Shown: in pieces, positions 35,086-43,005 of the stretch
Layout: the number at the start of each line of letters is the position of its first letter
Numbering within the stretch: position 1 is the first letter of the stretch
NCBI GenBank assembly: GCA_047612485.1
Contig: JBLGAT010000005.1
Coordinates: 1 to 64,000 of the forward strand
Reading direction: 5' to 3'
Length of the DNA: 64,000 bases
Source of the DNA: Sediminicola sp047612485
GTDB lineage: Bacteria > Bacteroidota > Bacteroidia > Flavobacteriales > Flavobacteriaceae
Made by a program: the position numbers and the translations under genes
Notes under the pieces: model-generated
Database searches by the model: none
What the model was told of the DNA's origin: nothing
The model's input: the letters and a program-made list of their open reading frames with translations, nothing else

Positions 35086-36312
35086 TTATTGGGGTTCATT
35101 GAATCTTTGATCCTCATTCTTTTTCCGGTCGTTCTTCAACTGTAGAAATAGTTCCTTGAAGAGTCCGCGTGCTATCAATAACTTCATGATTTCATTGGTG
35201 CCGGCATAGATCCTGGCCACCCTATTATCTGCATACATTCGAGCTATGGGGTAATCCCACATATAGCCATATCCGCCAAATAATTGCAAACATTCATCCA
35301 CTACAACCCCGCACATTTCTGTGGCTGAATATTTGGCCATGGAGGCACTTTCTGCTGTTAGTTCGTGCGTTGGCACCATTTGAATGCAGCGGTCTATAAA
35401 AGCTTGGTGCACTTGAAGTTTCGTGGCACATTCGGCCAATTTAAATTGGGTGTTTTGGAAGGCGGCAATTGGTTTTTTAAAAGCCACCCTCGTAGAAGTA
35501 TAATCTATGGTATCCAATAGTGCCCCTTCCGCCGTGCCTATGGCAGTGACCGCAACTGTTAAACGTTCCCGAGCCAACTCGGTCATCATAATTTTGAAAC
35601 CTTCCCCCTCCCTACCCAAGAGATTTTCTTTTGGCACTATAACATTATCAAAAAACAACTCGCAGGTATCTTGGGCTTTCATCCCTATTTTTTTAAAAGG
35701 AACCCCTTTTTCAAATCCATCCCATGCACTTTCCATGATTAGGAGGGAAACCCCTTCTTTTTCTGTCCCTAGGTTTGTTTTTACGGCTACAATGGCCATA
35801 TCAGAAAGGTATCCGTTGGTGATAAATGTTTTCTGCCCATTGACCAGGTAATGGTCGCCTTTGTCAATAGCAGTGGTCCGAATGGCTTTTAGGTCGCTCC
35901 CGCAATTAGGCTCTGTCATCCCTATGGCCGTGATTATTTTTCCACTTGCCATTACCGGAAGGTATTTTACTTTTTGGGCTTCAGTTCCGTGATTTAAGAG
36001 ATAGGGTGCAATGATGTCGGAATGAAGCGAGAACCCTGGACCGCTAATGCCTTTTTTAGCCAATTCTTCAATTAAAAGGGAACTATAACTAAAATCCAGT
36101 CCGCTTCCCCCATATTGTAAAGGCATATCGATACAAAGAAGACCCAAAGAACCGGCACGCTCCCAGACTGCTCGACTTACCATCCCATCCTTTTCCCATT
36201 GATCGTTTTGTTCCAAAATCTCATTGGAGATAAAATCCTGGATCATATCGCGCATCATACGGTGTTCTTCCGATGCATATATTTTTCGTTCCAACAAGAC
36301 ATTTGATAACAT
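35086..36312 (-). CDS. Acyl-CoA dehydrogenase
   Basis: The 408-residue flavoenzyme has IGMTEPNCGSDLKAIRTTAI, ITNGYLSDMAIVAVKT, IGMKAQDTCELFFDNVIVP, LARERLTVAVTAIGTAEGAL and QLFGGYGYMWDYPIARMYAD followed by RIYAGTNEIMK, all standard for the family. The catalytic base is expected just upstream of AGTNE (YAGTNE region, long-chain type). It oxidises acyl-CoA to 2-enoyl-CoA with electrons passing to ETF. The chain length cannot be told. It is alone on this strand, with 133 bp to the SDR gene upstream. Confidence 0.93.
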   Translation of the reverse strand: MLSNVLLERKIYASEEHRMMRDMIQDFISNEILEQNDQWEKDGMVSRAVWERAGSLGLLCIDMPLQYGGSGLDFSYSSLLIEELAKKGISGPGFSLHSDIIAPYLLNHGTEAQKVKYLPVMASGKIITAIGMTEPNCGSDLKAIRTTAIDKGDHYLVNGQKTFITNGYLSDMAIVAVKTNLGTEKEGVSLLIMESAWDGFEKGVPFKKIGMKAQDTCELFFDNVIVPKENLLGREGEGFKIMMTELARERLTVAVTAIGTAEGALLDTIDYTSTRVAFKKPIAAFQNTQFKLAECATKLQVHQAFIDRCIQMVPTHELTAESASMAKYSATEMCGVVVDECLQLFGGYGYMWDYPIARMYADNRVARIYAGTNEIMKLLIARGLFKELFLQLKNDRKKNEDQRFNEPQ

Positions 36313-36445
36313 AGGACTCGATATTTAGGAGGCTTAATACCTAAAAGTATCAAAATAATCTATGTGATAGGGACATTGGGACTAATTTTAAGTCCCATTC
36401 GTTTAAAGCTTTAGAAAAACAATGTGAAATAACTAGGAAATGATA

Positions 36446-37996
36446 CTACCAGTCAATAGGTCTATAATCCTTTAAAAATTTCCCACACCAATGTTTTCCA
36501 GTGTTGATCCCCTCAAATAAAGGATCCAGGACCCTTGCGGCACCGTCCACAATATCCAATGGGGGTTGAAAATCATCTACTTCTTGTTTCTTTTTTGCCA
36601 ATTCGGCAGGATCCTCGTCCGTGACCCAACCTGTATCCACTGCATTCATAAAGATGCCTTCTTTGGCCAACGTACCCGAAGAGGTATGGGTGAGCATATT
36701 TAAGGCGGCTTTGGCCATATTTGTATGCGGGTGTCTGTCTTCTTTGAAAAAACGGTGGAACTTGCCTTCCATGGCGGAGACATTGATAATGTGCTTCTTT
36801 CCTGTTGGCTTTTTTTTCATGAGTTCGGACAGTCGGTTACAAAGTACGAAGGGTGCTACCGAATTCACAAGCTGTACCTCTAACATTTCTGTAGTCTCAA
36901 TTTGTCCAAGCCTTAATCTCCAGCTATTGGTCTTTCGCAGATCAACTTGTTGCAGATCCGCATCCAACTTCCCTTCAGGGAAAACTTCCTGTGCCACCAA
37001 AGTGTTGTCAAAGCTATAGGGTATCTGTGAGAGTTTTGCCGATGCCCGAAGGCCTATGCCCGGCTCAGGTCCATGCCAAGTGACCGGCATGTTCTGATTG
37101 GAAGAAACTGAAGAGGTCAATGCCTTTAATTCCTGTAAACACCCTTGATGATCCGCCAACAATTCTTGTGCAAAGGGTGGTAGGGAACTAAGTGATCGCT
37201 CTTCATTGACCATAAGGTGCTGGTAAAATCCGGAGGGACGTCTTACAGTTTGAGCGGCATTATTGATCAGGATGTCCAACCGCTCATATTTTTGGGAAAT
37301 AAAATTGCAGAATATCTCAACACTGGGAATATGCCTCAAATCTAGGCCATGTATTTTTAGGCGGTGCCCCCACTCCATAAAATCATCCTCCTTGGAAAAA
37401 CGTAGGGCCGAGTCCACGGGAAACCTAGTAGTTGCAATTACTGTAGCCCCTCCCCTTAATAGCATCAGGGTTATATGGTAGCCTATTTTCAATCGAGATC
37501 CGGTAATGACCGCTACCTGTCCCTTTACGTCCGCTGTTTGAAAGCGTTTGGCATAGTTCAGATCCCCACAATCAGTACACATGGTATCATAAAAGTGGTG
37601 CAATTTGGTAAACTCCGTTTTGCAGACATAGCAGTTTCTGGGTGTTTCCAGTTCCAAAGTTTCCTTTTTGGAAATATGAGCCATCGGCAACAATTTTGGG
37701 GCAACAAAAATTGCAGCTTCCCTGGCATGCCTTATTCCCGTCTCCTTGCGTGCCTTTTTATCCCTGGCCTCGAGTTTTCTTTTGGCCGCTTTTTTACCAT
37801 CTTTCTTACGTCTGGAAAATTCCTCCCTATTGGGTCTGGAGAACTGACCAGCAGCTTTTATCAATGCAATGCGCTGTTCTTTTTCAATATCAAAAATGTG
37901 ATCGGTCTCAGAAACCAGCAGTTCCAAGACAGAGATACAATTGGCAATGTCTTCTTTTGTCAAGGTGTTGGTAACGTTACTTTGGTTTTCTCCCAT
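36446..37996 (-). CDS. SDR-family protein with zinc ribbon and altered active site
   Basis: The 516-residue protein has a basic, helical N-terminal extension (residues 1-115), a CX2C-X14-CX2C zinc ribbon (Cys122, 125, 140, 143) and then a short-chain dehydrogenase Rossmann domain: VAVITGSRLKIGYHI, IHGLDLRHIPS and LDILINNAAQTVRRP. Late in the domain, INVSAMEGKFHR holds the Ser and HPHTNMAKAALNML holds the Lys, but the usual Tyr four residues before the Lys is Thr. An inserted segment of about 110 residues separates NNAAQ from the Ser. Oxidoreductase activity is therefore uncertain; a regulatory or nucleotide-sensing role is possible. Confidence 0.8.
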   Translation of the reverse strand: MGENQSNVTNTLTKEDIANCISVLELLVSETDHIFDIEKEQRIALIKAAGQFSRPNREEFSRRKKDGKKAAKRKLEARDKKARKETGIRHAREAAIFVAPKLLPMAHISKKETLELETPRNCYVCKTEFTKLHHFYDTMCTDCGDLNYAKRFQTADVKGQVAVITGSRLKIGYHITLMLLRGGATVIATTRFPVDSALRFSKEDDFMEWGHRLKIHGLDLRHIPSVEIFCNFISQKYERLDILINNAAQTVRRPSGFYQHLMVNEERSLSSLPPFAQELLADHQGCLQELKALTSSVSSNQNMPVTWHGPEPGIGLRASAKLSQIPYSFDNTLVAQEVFPEGKLDADLQQVDLRKTNSWRLRLGQIETTEMLEVQLVNSVAPFVLCNRLSELMKKKPTGKKHIINVSAMEGKFHRFFKEDRHPHTNMAKAALNMLTHTSSGTLAKEGIFMNAVDTGWVTDEDPAELAKKKQEVDDFQPPLDIVDGAARVLDPLFEGINTGKHWCGKFLKDYRPIDW

Positions 37997-38163
37997 CAGG
38001 GTACAAATGTAGTTTTAAAATGACGGAGGTTATCGACTTTTCTATCATTCTACGCCCAATTGCACTATAACCATTAAAAAAAGGGCCAACCCATAAATTC
38101 CTATAGTATCGTCTGCTATTTTTTATCGTTCTGAAATGGTTAAAATGTTAAATATTGCTTAAA

Positions 38164-38188
38164 ATAGTACTATTTATAGCATAGTACT
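38164..38188. promoter_or_regulatory. Direct repeat ATAGTACT, candidate operator
   Basis: ATAGTACT occurs at 38164-38171 and again at 38181-38188, a 17-bp offset, just upstream of the -35 element of the small-ORF promoter. AGTACT is itself palindromic. The repeat may be an activator or repressor site; this is inference from symmetry and position. Confidence 0.35.
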
Positions 38189-38196
38189 GTAACAAA

Positions 38197-38226
38197 TTGA
38201 TATTATACACGTCTAGTGAGTATAAT
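38197..38226 (+). promoter_or_regulatory. Strong sigma70-like promoter before small-ORF array
   Basis: TTGATA at 38197-38202 and TATAAT at 38221-38226 are 18 bp apart and lie 29 bp before the first small start codon. This is close to the classical -35/-10 consensus, which is unusual in Bacteroidota, where TTG/TAnnTTTG is the norm. The AT-rich leader lacks a Shine-Dalgarno sequence. Confidence 0.55.
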
Positions 38227-38255
38227 ATCTATATAAACAAATTAAAATACATAGC

Positions 38256-38342
38256 ATGAAAACGTTAAACAAGCATTACGCCCAACCAACAGAAAGAATC
38301 TCCAACACCAAGACTTGGAACAGTAAAAGGAGATATCACTAA
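38256..38342 (+). CDS. Small tandem peptide 1 (28 residues)
   Basis: ATG at 38256 to TAA at 38340. The peptide starts MKTLNKHYAQPTERIS and ends KTWNSKRRYH, strongly basic at the C-terminus. The next frame, exactly 132 bp further, encodes the same length with 22 identical residues; at the residues that stay the same, codons for Thr3, Asn5, Ala9 and His28 differ silently, which supports coding. No signal peptide, membrane segment or known family is recognised. It is the first gene after the promoter. Confidence 0.65.
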   Translation: MKTLNKHYAQPTERISNTKTWNSKRRYH

Positions 38343-38387
38343 AATTCGAAAAATTTATTGTAAAATACAATACCTAAAATCAATAGC

Positions 38388-38474
38388 ATGGAAACTTCAA
38401 ATAAGCATTACGCACAACCAACAGAAAGAATCTCCAACAACAAGATATGGAACAGAAAAAGGAGATATCATTAA
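38388..38474 (+). CDS. Small tandem peptide 2 (28 residues)
   Basis: ATG at 38388 to TAA at 38472. It begins METSNKHYAQPTERIS and ends KIWNRKRRYH, nearly the same as peptide 1 with five or six substitutions (Lys2Glu, Leu4Ser, Thr18Asn, Thr20Ile, Ser23Arg). It carries a conserved Trp followed by an Arg/Lys-rich tail. The 45-nt upstream spacer ends CCTAAAATCAATAGC. No known family is recognised. Confidence 0.65.
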   Translation: METSNKHYAQPTERISNNKIWNRKRRYH

Positions 38475-38519
38475 AATTTTAAAAATCAATTAAATATAAA
38501 ACGACCTAAAATCAATATA

Positions 38520-38606
38520 ATGGAAACTATAAATAAACATAAGTTAAGACCAACAACAGAATCGTCAAGAATGAACATATGGAACGCTAAAAGGCGATTC
38601 AGATAA
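38520..38606 (+). CDS. Small tandem peptide 3 (28 residues)
   Basis: ATG at 38520 to TAA at 38604. It begins METINKHKLRPTTES and ends NIWNAKRRFR, aligning without gaps to peptide 2 and keeping the MET-NKH start, the Pro-Thr pair, the Trp-Asn pair and the KRR-aromatic tail. The 28-codon length is kept despite sequence divergence, which argues for selection on the peptide. Function unknown. Confidence 0.62.
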   Translation: METINKHKLRPTTESSRMNIWNAKRRFR

Positions 38607-38622
38607 CTTAAAATCATATATC

Positions 38623-38751
38623 ATGAAACCATTCATCAATCAATCACGGATAGAAGATAAAAAGACCAGTCCCTTAGTAATCTTCAGAAATACAAAGAAA
38701 ATTAGATACTCAAATTTCGAGATCAATAGGAACCAATTATTGGGATTCTAA
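38623..38751 (+). CDS. Small protein closing the tandem array (42 residues)
   Basis: ATG at 38623 to TAA at 38749 gives 42 codons, beginning MKPFINQSRIEDKKTSP with a Lys/Arg-rich middle (FRNTKKIRYSN) and ending NRNQLLGF. It follows the third repeat by 16 bp with a similar AACTTAAAATCA leader, so it belongs to the same transcript, but it is not clearly homologous to the repeats. No known family is recognised. Confidence 0.5.
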   Translation: MKPFINQSRIEDKKTSPLVIFRNTKKIRYSNFEINRNQLLGF

Positions 38752-38771
38752 AATATTTCAGGCCTTAAAAG

Positions 38772-38808
38772 AAAAAAAGTAGTGAAAGTGTAACTCACTA
38801 CTTTTTTT
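38772..38808 (+). terminator. Strong terminator closing the small-ORF array
   Basis: AAAAAAAGTAGTGA pairs perfectly with TCACTACTTTTTTT around a 9-base loop, giving a stem with a T tract on both strands. It lies 20 bp after the last small ORF, so promoter, four small ORFs and terminator form one short transcript of about 570 bases. Confidence 0.85.
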
Positions 38809-39053
38809 ATGTCCACTTATTTTATGAATTGAATTTACCGGCAGCATTTAGCTTCACAAAGGCAGGATTGATCAGATTTATGTTGTTTAATCGACCATGG
38901 TGTCAATTTGTACCGTCAAACTATGGAAATACTAAAATACGGGCTATTTTTGAATTTGGGATCTGATGTTGATGAAGTCCTTTAGTGCTCAACTAACATC
39001 TATAGTAATAAAACTGTATATTGGTCAAGTGCCACACAAATCTGATTCTGGGA

Positions 39054-40502
39054 ATGAAATACATATTTCTTCTTTTCTGCCTTTGTCTTTCGGGAAGTTA
39101 CGCCCAAGCTCAAAATATGGACCAAGAATGGACACGTTCCATAAATGATCCAATTCAGCTAATGAAGCAGATTCTAGAAAAACAGGCAAAGCAATGGGAA
39201 GACGAATCCATGAACACTATTTTTACTTCGTATGGAGAAGAAGGCGTCAATGATGCTGAATATATCTTTTTACAATCTCCCGGTCAGGGCACAGATTTTT
39301 TTCAGATAGGATCAGCCGACGTAGGCAATTTTATTTCAAAGGAGCGCTTCTTGGAGGTTTTGAAAGATGCTGCAAATACTGAGCAAAAAGCTAGTGTTAA
39401 ACTCGCCAGGGCTACGATATCCGAAAGTCTCAAGGAATATGAAAAAGCCTTTGAACTTGCTCAAAAATTAATAAAAACCAATTCAATCAACTATCAAGAG
39501 GCTATTGATTTTTTGGACAACAGGTTTGGTTTTGCCAAATTGGAGCATGCCAAATCCTTGTTGGATAAAAGTACTACTACTACCGAAATACCTGGCAACA
39601 GTACCAATACTAAAAGGGCTATGGTCAAAATAGAGGAACTGGATCGTACCTATTTTGACAAGATTCCACTGGTAACGGCCCTTATCCAATTGGACGAATT
39701 TTACGATATTTTAAGAGAGACGAACACCGGTTTGGCGGGATATGCCCCTTACACCAATTTTAAACTGAACTTGGATTATTTGAATCAGCTGAGGATTGAT
39801 GAACGAAGAAGGTGGAAAACATCAATTAAAATTACCTACCCCGCGAAAAACACGGTCTTGTCCGTCAAAAATCCTGTAGATATAACCTGGGAAACTGCCA
39901 ATATAGATTCTGATAAAACGATTCGCTTTTTCTTGGTCAAGGATGATATGATGGTACAGGAATTGGGAATTTTTAAAAACAATCAAAGTGTTAGCGGAAT
40001 AGAACTGGAAAAAAACATAGAACCTGGCGATAATTTTAAGATTATGGCCATTGAGCTTTTCCCAGCTGACAAGTTTAAAATCGCAAAGTTTGTGACCCCA
40101 TCTTTTTCCATAAAAAACGAGACCAGAAATAAAGTAGCTGAAACTGTCAAACGAACAGAATTTGCTGGGAGGAAAATTACATATGTACAGGAATTGGTGG
40201 TCCGAAGCAAGAATATTACCATAGATCTGTGGGACAATAAGGAGCAAGATGGGGATATAGTGTCCGTATATCTCAACGGGGATTCCATAATAGCCAAATA
40301 CTCCTTGACCAAGGACAAAAAACAATTTCAAGTACAATTGAATGCCTCCAAATCCAATGATATATTTTTATTTGCCCATAATCTAGGGACCATTCCACCA
40401 AATACCGTTTCCATAGAAATCTCAGACGGTACAACTTCTGAAAAAATTGTTTTGAATTCAGATCTTTCAAGCTCAGAAGCGGTACTTATAAAAGTAAAAT
40501 GA
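39054..40502 (+). CDS. Secreted protein with Ig-like and C-terminal DGD domain
   Basis: The frame is open from 39021, but the ATG at 39054 opens a signal peptide (KYIFLLFCLCLSGSYAQAQ), giving about 482 residues. The first half is helical with no recognised domain. From about residue 265 a beta domain of the cell-wall/Ser-Thr-rich type occurs (ITYPAKNTVLSVKNPVDITW to KIAKFVTPSFSI). The C-terminal about 110 residues have the Bacteroidota pattern ITIDLWDNKEQDGDIVSVYL, FAHNLGTIPPNTVSIEISDG and a final VLNSDLSSSEAVLIKV. Probably periplasmic or surface; function unknown. Confidence 0.75.
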   Translation: MKYIFLLFCLCLSGSYAQAQNMDQEWTRSINDPIQLMKQILEKQAKQWEDESMNTIFTSYGEEGVNDAEYIFLQSPGQGTDFFQIGSADVGNFISKERFLEVLKDAANTEQKASVKLARATISESLKEYEKAFELAQKLIKTNSINYQEAIDFLDNRFGFAKLEHAKSLLDKSTTTTEIPGNSTNTKRAMVKIEELDRTYFDKIPLVTALIQLDEFYDILRETNTGLAGYAPYTNFKLNLDYLNQLRIDERRRWKTSIKITYPAKNTVLSVKNPVDITWETANIDSDKTIRFFLVKDDMMVQELGIFKNNQSVSGIELEKNIEPGDNFKIMAIELFPADKFKIAKFVTPSFSIKNETRNKVAETVKRTEFAGRKITYVQELVVRSKNITIDLWDNKEQDGDIVSVYLNGDSIIAKYSLTKDKKQFQVQLNASKSNDIFLFAHNLGTIPPNTVSIEISDGTTSEKIVLNSDLSSSEAVLIKVK

Positions 40503-40639
40503 GAATATTCTTATTAAAAATTTAATTGTTCCTTATATTTCATAATTATGATGTAGGTTCATTTAGATTTTATAACCTTCAGTTTGGCCTCCATTTTCAT
40601 TAAATTGTTTATTTTGCACCTTCGATTAAATTCCAATAA

Positions 40640-42943
40640 GTGAAAGTTTGTATCGCAGAAAAACCTAGTGTTGCTCGGGAAATTGCCGCTGTTCTTGGTG
40701 CAAACACAAAGCATGACGGATATTTTGAAGGCAATGGATATGCCGTGACCTTCACTTTTGGACATTTATGCACCCTTTTCGAACCCAACGATTATAAATC
40801 CCATTGGAAAAGTTGGGACCTGAACAACCTCCCTATGCTTCCTGAAAAATTCCAGACCAAGGTGGTGGAAAATTCGGGCATTCAAAAGCAGTTTAAAATT
40901 GTAAAAAAATTATTTGACCAGGCAGAGTTGGTCATCAACTGCGGGGATGCGGGTCAGGAAGGAGAACTGATACAGCGATGGGTAATGCACCAGGCCAATT
41001 ATAAAGGAGAAGTAAAACGCCTTTGGATTTCTTCTCTGACAACTGAGGCCATTAAAGAGGGGTTCAATAATCTAAAATCCTCCCAAGCCTTTGATAACCT
41101 GTATTATGCTGGTTTTTCTAGAGCTATAGGGGATTGGCTTTTAGGAATGAACGCCACTCGTTTGTACACCTTAAAACACGGAGGTTACAAGCAAATGCTC
41201 TCTGTTGGCCGCGTACAAACTCCGACCTTGGCCATGGTGGTCAATAGATATAAGGAAATTGAGGATTTTAAGCCCCTACCCTATTGGGAATTACAAACCA
41301 TGTATAGGGAAACCCTTTTTAGTTATGAAGAAGGCCGATTTCTTAATATGGAGGATGGGGAAGCCATGGCCCAAAAAGTAAAGGGAGAAGATTTTGAAAT
41401 TGTTTCCATAAGTAAGAAAAAGGGCAAGGAATATGCCCCTAAACTGTTCGATCTAACAGGTCTACAGGTATATTGCAATACCAAATTTGGATTTACCGCC
41501 GATGAGATCTTAAAGATGGTGCAGAAGTTATATGAACAGAAAGTTGTTACCTATCCAAGGGTAGATACTACTTTTTTGCCCAATGATGTTTATTCCAAAG
41601 TGCCCGGTATCCTTCAAAAATTGACGCATTATTCAGAACTTACCCAAACCCTACTCGGCAAAAAAATACGGAAGTCGTCCAAGGTCTTTAATGACAGCAA
41701 GGTTACAGATCACCACGCCATTATTCCTACCGGAGTACAAATAAAACTTCAATACAACCAGCAGCAGATTTATGATGCCATTGTAAAAAGGTTCATAGCT
41801 GTTTTTTATGAGGATTGTGAGGTAGCTAATACCACAGTAATCGGGCAGGTGGATTCCATTGCCTTTAAAACTACGGGCAAAGAGATTTTATCCAAGGGAT
41901 GGAAGATTGTTTTTGAAAATCCAGAGGCGAAAACCAAGGAAGCCGGGATATTACCAACTTTTGTCAAAGGAGAAAAAGGGCCACACGAACCTTCATTTTT
42001 GGAAAAACAGACCAAACCACCCAATCAATTTACAGAAGCTACGCTCTTACGGGCCATGGAAACAGCAGGGAAACAAGTAGATGATGATGAAATGAGGGAA
42101 TTGATGAAGGATAACGGCATTGGACGCCCATCTACACGTGCAAACATTATTGAGACCTTATTTCGCCGTAAATATATTAAACGAAATAAAAAACAAGTCC
42201 TCCCTACCCCAACAGGTATTCAATTGATCGATACGATTCAGAACGACATGCTAAAATCTGCGGAACTTACCGGACAATGGGAAAAGCAATTGAAGGATAT
42301 AGAAAAAGGTAATTTTAATGCGGGCACGTTCATTGCCAACATGAAAAAAATGGTGGATGATCTAGTCTATGAAGTCCGTAGTGAGACCACCCGCGCCAAT
42401 ATTTCCCATTCCGTTGGCCCAGTGACAACAAAGACTACTGAGGTTGTCACCAAAAAAGCGGGAATCACAGTTGAATCCTGTCCGAAGTGCAAACGTGGTA
42501 CGCTCTTAAAAGGAAAAGCTGCTTATGGATGTAGTTCCTACAAGGAAGGATGTGATTTTGTGCTGCCTTTTACCTTTTTAGGGAAAAATATATCGGAAAA
42601 GCAATGGGTACGTTTACTTCGAAAAGGCTGTACCGTAAACTTAAAAGGTTTTAAGGATGACATTTCGGAAAACGAGGGTTCTTCAGAAGGCCTTATAAGA
42701 TTTAACGATGCCTTTCAGCTGATCTTTGAAGCCAAAAGGAAAGTGGAGAATGTTCCTGATACCTTGACCTGCCCAAAATGCAAAAAAGGTACTGTAATCA
42801 AAGGGAAATCTGCCTATGGTTGTAGTGCTTATAAAAGTGGGTGTGATTTTAGATATAGTTTTGATGAGATAAAATCAAAGGCCGCCGATCGGCCTTTGAC
42901 CAAAGAACTTGTCTCTTCCCTTTTGTCTGAAGGCCATTCATAG
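40640..42943 (+). CDS. topB: DNA topoisomerase III (type IA)
   Basis: The 767-residue enzyme starts at a GTG with the TOPRIM domain (KVCIAEKPSVAREIAAVLGA, INCGDAGQEGELIQRWVMHQ). The core has SVGRVQTPTLAMVVNRY and the catalytic Tyr305 in VVTYPRVDTTFLPNDV, plus DHHAIIPTG and DNGIGRPSTRANIIETLFRR. Two zinc-ribbon-like repeats close the protein (ESCPKCKRGTLLKGKAAYGC and LTCPKCKKGTVIKGKSAYGC). It relaxes and decatenates DNA, mainly in recombination and replication. This is the TopB-type with C-terminal Cys4 repeats common in Bacteroidota. Confidence 0.95.
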   Translation: MKVCIAEKPSVAREIAAVLGANTKHDGYFEGNGYAVTFTFGHLCTLFEPNDYKSHWKSWDLNNLPMLPEKFQTKVVENSGIQKQFKIVKKLFDQAELVINCGDAGQEGELIQRWVMHQANYKGEVKRLWISSLTTEAIKEGFNNLKSSQAFDNLYYAGFSRAIGDWLLGMNATRLYTLKHGGYKQMLSVGRVQTPTLAMVVNRYKEIEDFKPLPYWELQTMYRETLFSYEEGRFLNMEDGEAMAQKVKGEDFEIVSISKKKGKEYAPKLFDLTGLQVYCNTKFGFTADEILKMVQKLYEQKVVTYPRVDTTFLPNDVYSKVPGILQKLTHYSELTQTLLGKKIRKSSKVFNDSKVTDHHAIIPTGVQIKLQYNQQQIYDAIVKRFIAVFYEDCEVANTTVIGQVDSIAFKTTGKEILSKGWKIVFENPEAKTKEAGILPTFVKGEKGPHEPSFLEKQTKPPNQFTEATLLRAMETAGKQVDDDEMRELMKDNGIGRPSTRANIIETLFRRKYIKRNKKQVLPTPTGIQLIDTIQNDMLKSAELTGQWEKQLKDIEKGNFNAGTFIANMKKMVDDLVYEVRSETTRANISHSVGPVTTKTTEVVTKKAGITVESCPKCKRGTLLKGKAAYGCSSYKEGCDFVLPFTFLGKNISEKQWVRLLRKGCTVNLKGFKDDISENEGSSEGLIRFNDAFQLIFEAKRKVENVPDTLTCPKCKKGTVIKGKSAYGCSAYKSGCDFRYSFDEIKSKAADRPLTKELVSSLLSEGHS

Positions 42944-43005
42944 CTGTGCCCGACAAAATAGGAAGAGATTGACGGTACCCTATCTTCGATCATGTACAAG
43001 TGAAA

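Larger units (their letters stand above)
38256..38606 (+). repeat. Tandem 132-bp repeat carrying three homologous small ORFs
   Basis: Start codons at 38256, 38388 and 38520 are exactly 132 bp apart. Each unit has an 87-nt frame and a 45-nt spacer. The spacers before units 2 and 3 share CCTAAAATCAATA just upstream of the ATG. The third unit has diverged most (15 of 28 residues shared with the second). Confidence 0.85.

Noticed and set aside
38966..39148. Frame overlapping the start of the secreted protein gene
   Set aside because: It covers the leader and signal-peptide codons of the real gene in another frame.
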